Shown here: piece after piece, positions 13,906 to 24,131 of the stretch
How positions within the stretch are numbered: the first letter of the stretch is position 1
Layout of the letters: each line of letters opens with the position of its first letter
Assembly (NCBI RefSeq): GCF_020085105.1
Contig: NC_058046.1
Span: 25,858,675-25,922,674, forward strand
Direction: 5' to 3'
Length of the DNA stretch: 64,000 nt
Source: Siniperca chuatsi
Taxonomy: Eukaryota > Chordata > Actinopteri > Centrarchiformes > Sinipercidae
Translations under genes and position numbers: made by a program
Notes under the pieces: generated by a model
Seen by the model: only the letters and a program-made list of their open reading frames with translations
Database searches by the model: none
Told to the model about the DNA's origin: nothing

Positions 13906-14672
13906 CTGAATGACCACTCTTTAAGGCAGGGTTAAAAGCCGGCTGTCATGGCTTCCAGGGCACTCTCTTCTCGAAGGTATTCATGGTTTGATTGTACACA
14001 CAAAAAATGACAGAAGTAGAAAAGAAGAATGAAAAAGCCAGTGAAAGAGCTTGAAAAGGAAGTTCAAATCCTGCCTACTTTCTCACCTATGCACAGCTGG
14101 CCAATCGCTGCGTTATTGTTGGATTTTGAAATTGTTTGAAAGTTGAAATTGTTGGACGCAGCACCCCAAATTCAACATCAGAAAGGTGCGGGGGGAGGGA
14201 GTTTCAGACGCTGTTAGATGAACTGACAAGCACTTTGTTTGAAGCATATATTGATCCCTTTAGGGTTAGGTGACAGCAAATATATTGTCAGTGAGGATCC
14301 TGACACAATATGTAATACTTTTGTCTTTCACTAACACGTGATGTTTTAAACTTTTGCTTTATTTAAGATACAACAGTTCAGGTGCTCTGCCAAGTGCTCG
14401 TCTTGTATACAATGACTACAAAGGCTTTTAAGCATTTATTAGATAGTGCCAGAAGACTGATTACAGGAGATACGTTAAAGAGGAATGCAACAAAGGACTT
14501 TGCGGTTTATGGTCGGTGTCTTAACCCCTTAGCAAAGGGGGCGCCCCTATCTGTTGTCTAGTGCTTACTTATACTAAAAGAAATGTCTGTTAATCATAAA
14601 AAATGCATGAAAACCTGTGTACCATTCAGGCTCAATATAGGCAGTTTTTATGGAAAATTTTGTTAAATTTGG

Positions 14673-14766
14673 AAGGCTGTGGCTCAACAGGTAGAGCAGG
14701 TCGTCCATTAATCGCATCTGTGTGTGTGTGAGAATGGGTGAATGAGAGGCAAATTGTAAAGTGCTA
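14673..14766 (+). mobile_element. SINE-like fragment
   Basis: The head GGCTGTGGCTCAACAGGTAG resembles a tRNA-derived A box. It is followed by GAATGGGTGAATGAGAGGCA, a tail that I associate with a fish SINE. The middle seems to be deleted. Confidence 0.5.
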
Positions 14767-15325
14767 TATATTTGCATAATTAACATTTATTCATACTACT
14801 TAAGCATTTACACAGTCATTTTGCAGTTAAATGATTCATTTACAAAACTGTAGTAAAGTTAGTTGACATTACCTGATATATAAAAAAAATATAGTAGTAG
14901 CCAGTAAGCAAGTTCAACATAATTCAGGTACAGACAAACACATTTCATGTACTACTTGTGAGCACAGTAAAACGTACAGGCACACAGGGAACTCACTGTT
15001 GTGGAAACAGTGGCTTCAGATAAAATTTACCTTTTTATCTTGGGTTGCACATGCTATGACTCAGTTTGGCAGCATGCAGAAGTTTTGTTTAAAGAAACAG
15101 TTTCCTGACCTACTGAGTAACCTGAATGAGAGAGGGAACTCTGTTGCATCTGCTCATCTTTGACCTCTGACCTTGTGAGGACGTCTGGCAGTGGAGTGAC
15201 GGATTGCAAAAGGCGTCAAATCTAGGTGTAATTTATGCCAACCACAACTACTAAGAGTTAAATTGCCATGAAAAAACTTATTAAAATTGAGGTTAGTGTT
15301 GGGTTTAGCAAGATGAAACAGCTTA

Positions 15326-15740
15326 AAGGGATGGTCCAACATTTTGGGAAATACACGTATTCTCTTTCTTTCTGTTAGATGAGAAAATCATTGTGAATCT
15401 CATGTCTATGCGTTAAGCTGGAGCAGCAATGCAATTAGCTTAGCATAAAGACTGGAAGCAGGGGGAAACACCTAGCCTGGCTCTCTACAAAGTACAAAAA
15501 TACCTACAAACAAGCTTTGTGTCTCATTTGTTTAATCTGTACACAAACGTAACAGCAATAATTTGTGGTTTTAGGGCGAGTTTGGTGATATATGTCTTGA
15601 GATGCCACCCAGAAGTGCTGAGTAAATGAATAAACTGTTGTTTGTAGTTACAGCATGTAGTTACAACATATAGTGAGCTTTAGAGGTACTAGGCATATTT
15701 CTGTACTTTGGACAGAGCCAGACTGGCTGTTTCCCATTGT
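15326..15740. repeat. foldback dispersed repeat
   Basis: The first part carries GGTCCAACATTTTGGGAAAT, then AGCTTAGCATAAAGACTGG and CTAGCCTGGCTCT. Positions 15695-15735 repeat CAAAGTAC...CTAGCCTGGCTC in inverted orientation. The same family appears at 21140-21318 (minus) and 60298-60530 (plus). Confidence 0.65.
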
Positions 15741-17325
15741 TTGGTACATTTTCTGTTTTGGAAACAACTCAGTGTCTCCCCACAGTATATTACATTATCC
15801 TACGTGCGAACATTGTCTGAGCTCCTGTTTCTAAGATCATTCTGTAATTGCCATTTGACATGTTCTAAGCAAAAGTCGTGGCAAATATGTGACTTTCAGC
15901 CAATAATACTCCTTTTAACTGGGGAAATTCCATGGGAGAAAGTGAGGAGAACTGATGCTGATTCTGGCTCACTGCTGACTGGGTCAACTGGGTTTACCAG
16001 ATGGCCAGCTCTTCCACCATTGGCTCACCAGTCTCTCCAGTTGTGCGTCTGTTGGCACTTAGTGATAGGGGGTGTGGTCATGGTATGATAACTCGGTCGC
16101 GGGCTGAAGGGACACTGAGGACAGCAGGGAGTGGGCAGCTCAGCCAGGCAGATGTCCAGCTGTGTACAAGTTGTACTTCAGGACAACGAACCCTGGCCTG
16201 ACCTGTCCTCCCCACTCTTTTTGATAGAATAAATGAGTTTTAAGTCTGGAAAATGCAGCTTTTTATCAAAGCGTGATAGCAGCACCATACATAGCAAATC
16301 AGAGGCTGTAAATGAACCTTGTAGCATTAATCTTGAATCCAATCTATTTACAATTGTTGACTAAACAATCTTAAGGTCAGTTTAGAAGCTGTTGTGGAGC
16401 TTTCAGTAATGTCACATGATCTTTATCAACAGATAGAATTTTCTAAGTGGTCACGGAAAATGGAGATGTTCAAATTTTCCATTTTGTTTTTCTGAGCACT
16501 TTAAAGACTTCTGACTATGTTGGCTTTTAATTCAACAAGTTAATTCTTGTTATTTACAAGTGTTTTTATGTCAGTTGTTTTTGGCCCTCTTTTGCCTAAC
16601 AACTGCTGTTTGATTTGCCTAAACATCATAGGTCTTTAATAGCCTTTTAATAGCTTTTTTCTGGTCCAGACAAATCCCACTTCTGACACCAGACACAGCT
16701 AAGCTGAAAGAAAGGAGAGAGAGAAGATAAGTGACAGAGACACTTAACCAGCATAAAGGTAAATGACTAATAGAGAACTTCCTCAGTGGCTACAGGACGA
16801 AGCACTTGGGGACAGAGACTGGAGACATCCTGAAGGGAAGATTTCCACAGTGGACAACTGCGAACGAGTCATTGTTTTTAAAAACGGTGAACTGTTAGAT
16901 TGTAAAGAAAGTCACATACTGCATGGCATTATTACACGTACATCACACAAATTTACTGTGTTAGGTCAAATTTGGATAGAAGAAAGAAGCAAGAGCAAAG
17001 AAGCATAGGGCCACTCACCACGCTAATTTGGTATTTAAAACTGAAGAAATGAACTTACAAATATTGTGACATTAAGGCAAGATACTGCAGGCAAAAATGT
17101 TCAATTCAATTGTGTTTTGGGCTATTTTTGCTTCCTTTCAGATGAGGGGACAGAAAACATTTGATAGACATTTGGATATAAATTCTATTACACTCTTATC
17201 TATTGGAAATCCAGGCATATTTAATCAGATAACACCTCCTTTGCTTATTTTAAATGTACAATTTGGGAAAATCTCGTGGTCATATCGGGTGGTGTGGGGG
17301 AAGTGAAAAAATAGCGCTTGCCCCT

Positions 17326-17548
17326 CCCTCATTACCACCACTGAGGTGCCCCTGAGCTAGGCCAGCTAGCTTAAATCCAACCACTCCAGTGGAGCTGCTC
17401 AGTGGCCAGCAGATCAGACTGTGGTTGTACTGGGCAGCTTCCAGGTGTGAATGTATGTAACTGTGCGAATGTGATCAGGGTGTTCCTGCAAAAGAGAGGC
17501 TTCCTCTCAGTGAAACCTACCTGAATAAATGAAGGTTAAAAAAAAAAG
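17326..17548 (+). mobile_element. SINE/LINE-tail-like fragment
   Basis: Contains CCACTGAGGTGCCCCTGAGC, then GGTGTGAATGTATG, and ends CTGAATAAATGAAGGTTAAA with an A-rich tail. This resembles the 3' end of fish SINEs mobilised by L2-like LINEs. Confidence 0.5.
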
Positions 17549-17580
17549 AAAAAGATATCCAAGAATAGATGGAGTTTCGA

Positions 17581-17953
17581 CAGCTGAGAACCTGAAGCAC
17601 ATCTCAGCCAGTCATAACAGCATAACACAAGTCTGAGCTGACATTAGATGAGCTTCCATTCTGGCAAATGCATCTTTAATTAAAACCAGATAATCCCAAG
17701 ATACACAACAGACCCCAAACTGTAAATGAAACAGAACATCAATATATATGAATTGTCATTCAGTTTGTTTTTATGACCTGTTTTCTCTGTTTTACCAAAA
17801 GTAAAGGATGTTTCACCTGAGACTCTCTCATTATGAACCTGACCTCATGAATTCTTCCTTGGAATTCGTAACAGATGACTTGATGACTTTAACAACAGCT
17901 GAGACCACGGAGCATCTCTCAGCCAGTCACAACATTGTATAACACAGCACTGA
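17581..17953 (+). repeat. pair of direct repeats about 315 bp apart
   Basis: 17581-17636 and 17896-17953 both read CAGCTGAGA...CATCTCTCAGCCAGTCA..AACA...ATAACACA...CTGA. They are roughly 75% identical by eye. Confidence 0.55.
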
Positions 17954-18530
17954 TCCCACACACTCTTGCCAGTTAAGGTAAGCACAAAGGAAACAAATGC
18001 GACCCCATAACAGGGGTGTCAAGTTTTGACGTGTGCACCAGTTGCAGCTGAGGAGACTCATGGAAAATTCCCCGCTCTCACACTCCCACAAACACTCACA
18101 TACATGTACAGTACAGGGACAAGGTGACAGTGTAATTATAGCTGCCTGTAAACAAACATGGTGTGTACTGTCAAAACATGAACATAAACCTCAAAGCATG
18201 TGATCTCTGATTGGATGTTCGTTTCATCTTGCTATTGGTTATGTCACATGATAATAATACTCACCTTCCCTCCTAGAAACAGCACTGTTTTCATGCACGT
18301 GAACACTGTTCTCTACTTTCCTTTTGACGTCATGACATCCCTCAGATATGTAACATGGGGCAGTGTACAACGGCATGACATTATGTAAGACAGGGAGATA
18401 TTTGGAAACTATGTAGAACAGGTCACTTCAAATTTAAAGTCCACTGCAGCTTGTGAGTGTTGTTCATCTGCAGGCTAGTTTCACAATGAAATGCAGACGA
18501 TGCAGATGATTGTTAGCTAGCTGCATGGCT

Positions 18531-18711
18531 TTATGGATGGCAATGTCGGAGGTTCGGTCAGTCCAACATGTTGGTCCAAATTGAAATATCTAAACCAATT
18601 TTTGCACAGACATTCATGGTCCCCAGAGGATGAATCTTACTGACCTTGGTGATCCCCCGACTTTTCCTCTAGCACCACCATGAGGTTAACATTTGTGGTT
18701 TTGAGTGAAAT
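18531..18711 (+). repeat. dispersed fish repeat
   Basis: ATGGATGGCAATGTCGGAGG, then ACATTCATGGTCCCCAGAGG and TCTAGCACCACCATGAGGTT, is a block that I recognise as very common in percomorph genomes. The family name is not known to me. Confidence 0.55.
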
Positions 18712-20355
18712 CCAAACGGCCCCTCGAAGGCGGAGTGAAAAGAGAGGGGGGAGGGGGACACGGTATTGTGAAAATATGACGATAATGGTGCATATTTTCA
18801 GGCAGTCTCTCTAATAGTTTATTCCATCAGTCTAATGCATTGTGACTGACACAGGTCTTCATCAAAGTCATTGTCAGCAGTATACACATTGCCATGTAAA
18901 ATAAAGGCATTTCAATTTTAATTTTGCATAAACCCTACAGTGTGCCTTGGACTGTTTTTGAAAGAGACTTGCATTTTCCATTTTTGACTGAGACTATATT
19001 TCACCTATGCAATGAGCCCTTCACAAGATGGAATAAGCACCTGAAATATCCAAAGAGCACAAACATACAAAATGTGACAGAAATAGTTGTGTCAAGAATG
19101 ACAAAAGAGAGCTTTAGAGAAAAGTTCAAACCATGCCAACTTTCTGATCTCCGTACAGCTGGCCAGTCATGGCCTGAAGATGGTGTTAATGTCGAAATAT
19201 CGTGTTTGGAAAGTTACAGAAATGGTTGTGTACAGCCCCCCAGCAGCTATGACATGCACTTCTAAAGAAGCATACTGGCAGCATAAGTACATAAGTAAAG
19301 CCTCAGAGAGCAGCTGGCTGTAGAGTCTTAGTCTTGTTTTTCCTATTTGCAGTGGTGGGAACATTACATCAACATGCACAAATAAAATCATCTTATTTAT
19401 TCATCTCGTGCCAATCTCCTCAAGACAAAAATATGCGATTGCCGTCCAAGAAAACAAACTTCAAGCAAATGGATATTTTGATATCCAGTGTAACCCTCCA
19501 CCGTTCCAACCTGTTATTATCACAACACGTCTTCAACAAAAACATGATTCTCAGATCAAATATCCAATGGATTATTTGTTCAAATAATCATGTAAGAGCA
19601 TAGTCCCTGAAAACAAAAGTCAGGTCCACCTTCGTCCCTCTCGCCTCTCACATTCCATCTTACTTGGAAACACAGACAGCCCATGTGACCTCCATGCTTT
19701 TAACTCTCGCCAGGCGCTGACTGGCATGCCACAATCACTCAGCTGGCATCACATTGAGTAGACCTACAGTACACGCAGCGAGTGTTCGGAGGTCAGCAGC
19801 CAGCTCTGATGAAAGTGTTTCCACTGTGACCACTGTGATGTCATAAAATGTCTAAGAAACACCCTTCAAGTGGCTCCTCTCTCTGATTTACATCAGTGTG
19901 TGCATGGACTGCTGGGATCATGTGAGTGGACCTGCCCCGCCTCCCCCTACAACTCTTTACTGTTGATCCGCAGGGCAGAGGCTGATGTGGTGCTTGAGCC
20001 AATATTCCAACATGTGGCAATGTGTGCACCACCACCCTTTAATCTGCGAGGCACGTGGCACCAGGGTAACCAGCAACAAAGAACTGCTCATGGCTAGCTG
20101 TACCAAACGATCTGTAAGGAATGATAGAGACACTGCATGAAGGACCTCGAAACAAAAACATTTAGATTTGAAACCTTATTCAAGTTTATTTTCCTTCTTC
20201 ATTGCAAATGTTGGGCAAGTTTGTCTTAAATCTCATTCAATCATGTGATTCGACCTCAGAGGCTTTGTGGTAACAGTGGTGGTGCCTTCTCAGTAGTGCT
20301 GAAATAGGTCTTAGAAAAAGATCAATGTATGTGTATGCAACACTTGTTTGTGAAT

Positions 20356-20389
20356 CCCTTGTTCCTTTTTAAATGAAAAGGAACAAGGG
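20356..20389. repeat. hairpin with 14-bp perfect stem
   Basis: CCCTTGTTCCTTTT and its exact reverse complement are separated by six bases. Confidence 0.9.
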
Positions 20390-21139
20390 GGTCAGTGTAG
20401 TTGGAATACAAAACCCTGATGGGTTTTTGTCTACGAGGTTTCAGTTTTCATTTTTTTGTCAGTGGAGTTCCCCTGACTTTTGGGAATTGTCAGAAAGAAT
20501 CATGAAGCATCAGCAGTTTTACAGTACAATTTTGATTATTTATAGTCTGGCTATGTTGCATACATTATAAGCTTATAGTGTGTATTTATCCTCTCAATAC
20601 AAATCAGAACAGTTATAGTAGCCAGTGTAGAACAGTAGTCTTTTAAGAGTTAGTTTGACATCATATATTTGAAATACTTTCATAGACATGCAGTAATTAG
20701 TGTGTTATGCATGGGAGACCAGCATAGTATTTGAAATCATTAAAATATTGCTTTTATTCTTGTAACTGTGTTAGAAATGTAAACAGACCTCTATCAGCAT
20801 CAGACACTTTAATAACGTAGATTTAGTTGTCATCTGATGGTAGTCTATAATACCTGTCAATCAAATTGGGAGCAATAGTGGCTTCCAATCTTGTGTTTTG
20901 AATTTTGGTTGTGGTACTGTGCTTTTGTTCACATTTTGATATTGAATCGTGCCCTTTAAATAAAATATGCAGCTCTGGATAATCTAAACCCAGGACCCCT
21001 TAAAATCTGGAAGGTGGATTGATGTCCAAAGACCTGGTTTTACTCAGCAAAGTTCCCAGAAACTGTGTAAATAACACCATCTCTTGGAACAGGCCTTTGT
21101 CCCATAATACATTAGGTTTTGATCATGTCACATTAAACC

Positions 21140-21318
21140 CCGTTAAACGGCAAATAGTTGTTATTACACTTTGATTTTTGTAGGGATTAAACAATTGAGA
21201 TATGTGTTAATTGGTGAGCTGTAGAGGTGCTGATAGGTGGGTTTTGTCACCTCTGGACAGAGCTAGGCTAGCTGTTTACCCCTGTTTCCAGTCTTTGTGC
21301 TAAGCTAAGTCAGCAGTG
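21140..21318 (-). repeat. dispersed repeat, same family as 60298-60530
   Basis: The reverse complement reads CTTAGCTTAGCACAAAGACT, then AAACAGCTAGCCTAGCTC and CAGCACCTCTACAGCT, in the same order as the copy at 60298-60530. Confidence 0.65.
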
Positions 21319-22633
21319 GTAGCTTCAATATTTAGCGTACAAACATGAGAATGACAACATCAGCTGTCTGTGAACACCAGACCAAACCCAGGATCGTGTC
21401 TAGATGGTAACCCTAGATTTGTGAAACTCTAACGAGATTTGTATGCGTTGTTTCTTGCCTTCTGGGCTTTTCTGGCAGAAAGTCTTTCACAAACACAAGA
21501 CTTTCACCCAGGAGGCCGCTGTTTGTGTCCCATGTGAAACCTATTATTTATTATTTTAACCCAAACCATGATGTTTTCCTTCACCTAACCAAGTAGTTTT
21601 GTTGCCTAAAACATTATCAGACATTATTACAATACAGCCTCACTATTTAATTAGTTAATAAGTCCCCTCCACCAGCTTTAAAGATTTTGAAACGGCTCCC
21701 AGTATATCTGCCATTGTTAGCGCGTGCAGAGTCAAGCGTGCATGTGTGAGACCCAAAACCAGTCACAGCGTCGACTGGGCAGGGGTCAAAGTCATCAACC
21801 AGGAGTGAGTGGAGAAGGCCATTTACATCCAAGACCATAATTGAACGGAGACACGGATTATGATCTTCTCCCCTAAACACCTATTATTTCATTGAAGCTG
21901 AAGTCATGCAATAACAACCGAGCAAACTCCACCCGCTAATGTAGACCTAGAGATGCAGTTGAAGTTCTGTAAAAAAAAAACCATTAAATTAACCTTGAGT
22001 TAAGATTTTCTTGTCAAACAACCATCTAAAGCTTTCAAAACACTTTTTAATACTCTGTTAGCATTGCAGTAATAACTAGCTTGGCATTCTGGTTAATACA
22101 TGCAGAAGTTCCAGTTAAAAAGCTTTACTGGGCAGCCAGAAGGTGACTAAAGAGGTCGTGGTTTGTTATATGTGGGAGGTAGATGGCATTAAAATACTCC
22201 ATATATGACACTGAAGTGAGTCACCAAACCAACACTGGGTGGTATGTTGGTTTAGGAAAATGGGTAACTGCTGCAATGAGTTTCACACAAGAGTGGAACA
22301 GAGTGTTAAAGATAATTACAACCAGAAAATGTACTGAGTACAGATAGCAGCCACAACAACTAAGAACTGGAAGTCAGACAACCACCTGATGTCAAGTGTA
22401 GTATGCCTAATCATCCTCTTATGAAACTTTCTATTATCCAGTTTTTCTGTGGAAGAGGAACATGAGGGGGGAGTAAAGCTTTATACAGTAGGTCAGGAAT
22501 GTTGGTGGCATTCTTGATTTATTACTCACAGTCCAACCACTATATTAGAGAATTTTTACTTTGTTGAAAGACAGGATTACTAATGAACAATGTGAGTACA
22601 TGTAAACATGTGACAACAAGTACTGTACAAATT

Positions 22634-22657
22634 AAAAAAAAAAAAAAAAAAAAAAAA
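22634..22657 (+). repeat. poly-A tract, 24 bp
   Basis: Uninterrupted A run in intergenic sequence. No retroposed gene is recognisable before it. Confidence 0.95.
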
Positions 22658-23450
22658 CTCCATTCAAAAGTTAGTCAATAGATTTCTAGTTAAGCCAAAA
22701 AGTGTTGTAACTTGCTGAATTTATTCATAAGCTCTCTAGTTTAGAGAGCAATGTTGAGTTTGGATAAATGAGCTTCTGTTAAATGAGAGCTGACAAGGAG
22801 GCAAAATAAATTAGATTTCCAAGTTGGCACATTATTCAAGCAAAATAGAAAACAAAACCATTAGATGTCTAACATTTACAAGTGACCGTCCTAATAAAAA
22901 GGTATCTAGAAAAAGTTGTTTTTAATAGTCCTTTTTCCCTGGTGAAACTTTTTAAAGAGCTAGTTAATTGAGATTGTGAGTGATTGTTTAAGGCTGGAAC
23001 GTGTTTCTCAGGGCTGCATCAAGGCAAACGCTGTTTCTTTTGCAATTGTACAGAGTTTGAGTAACATTGACACGTTTTCTGTTACAAACCCTCGCCCAGA
23101 CAGGAACTGGATCAACCAGTAAGCTTGCTCGATACTCCGGCAACAGTTTCCAAAGTGATTTGTAAGCACAGCTTACATGCAGATGGCGAACAGTGGCAGT
23201 GTCATGTTTCACAAATTATTGTCACTTACAATTTAAGTCCTACAGTGCTCTCGTCTGCTCATGCATGGGTTGCAGGTATTATGCAAATCGTGGCGTATGT
23301 ATCTTTTGTGAAATGGGCGACCTATGATTACCAATAAACCCGACAGTTTACGTGCATCTCTACCATAATGCCATCTTTACTGAGGCAGATCACACTAAAG
23401 ATGCTAATAAGTCTTTCAGACATGCAACAGTTTTTACAAATAACAGGTGA

Positions 23451-23456
23451 TTTATT
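23451..23456 (-). terminator. candidate lipg polyadenylation signal
   Basis: AATAAA on the minus strand, about 660 nt downstream of the lipg stop codon. It is a good signal in the right orientation and distance, but no cleavage site is proven. Confidence 0.5.
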
Positions 23457-23621
23457 TTTCCAAAAAGTTATTTACATTATGTACATAAACACACCCAAAA
23501 TAAGCCACATACAGTAACAATATGCACAAAAGCCCCAGAAAGAGGTTGTGCGCAATGAAATCCATATCTCCTTCAGTTACACAGTGTATCATTAATCTCT
23601 GAGCAGAAAAGGCACACTTCT

Positions 23622-23646
23622 CACACACACACACACACACACACAC
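23622..23646 (+). repeat. (CA)n microsatellite
   Basis: 25-bp CA run inside the inferred lipg 3' untranslated region. Confidence 0.95.
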
Positions 23647-24118
23647 GCGAGAAATGCATTCATGCTTCATTATGGGATGTGCTCTGATAAATAACGTTGG
23701 TCTTGCAGTGCTTCCATTTTTATAAATAGAAAATATTCAAAAATGTACAGTACAGTGACTACAATTGCTGGTGTGCATCCACTGGCACAGATCTGTATTC
23801 TACGTCACTAGTCCACACAAAGGAACGTTCGGTAACTCCTCGGGTGACCTTAACACATCTAGGACTGCCCCTTGTTTCCAGCCTGCGTGTTGTTTTCCAG
23901 TCTCGTAGGCTGGACAGACCCCAGATTCCTTGTTGTTTCCAGAAACCAATTGAAACCTTCCAGGTGCAGTTAAGAGTTCAGTCAAGCACCTACCACCACA
24001 TGCTGATCCATCTTCCTCCTACAAAAAAGTGCTTAAAGAGAAGCCAGTGCTTCTCGCTGATCCATGCTCGGTCCCCCATGGTGATGGTGGCATTGGTTGT
24101 TGAAGTGCTGAGTTAGCT

Positions 24119-24131
24119 TTACATGGCCAGC
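24119..24131 (-). CDS. lipg: lipg exon 10, last 13 coding bases
   Basis: The acceptor TTGATCAACAG is followed by the last base of Arg497, then Leu-Ala-Met-stop. The phase fits and the total becomes exactly 500 codons. The tail is shorter and different from the human C-terminus, so this terminal join is less certain than the others. Confidence 0.7.

Larger units (their letters stand above)
13995..19170 (+). repeat. pair of distant direct repeats (13995-14110 and 19060-19170)
   Basis: Both copies share ATGACAGAA(A)..., AGAGCTT and AAGTTCAAAyC followed by GCCwACTTTCT and ACAGCTGGCCA. Only the two end blocks are the repeat. Sequence between them is unrelated. Confidence 0.4.
15741..23435. other. 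intergenic, repeats only
   Basis: Contains the repeats at 17326, 17581, 18531 and 21140, the hairpin at 20356 and the poly-A tract at 22634. No coding exon was recognised. The longest frames (for example 18924-19265 plus) overlap repeats and have no family signature. Confidence 0.55.
23436..24118 (-). other. lipg: lipg 3' untranslated region (inferred)
   Basis: This lies downstream of the stop at 24119-24121 and ends shortly past an AATAAA signal on the minus strand (TTTATT at 23451-23456). It contains a CA/TG dinucleotide run at 23622-23646. The end point is an estimate. Confidence 0.5.

Noticed and set aside
15708..16088. 126-codon plus-strand open frame
   Set aside because: It begins inside a dispersed repeat and shows no family motif.
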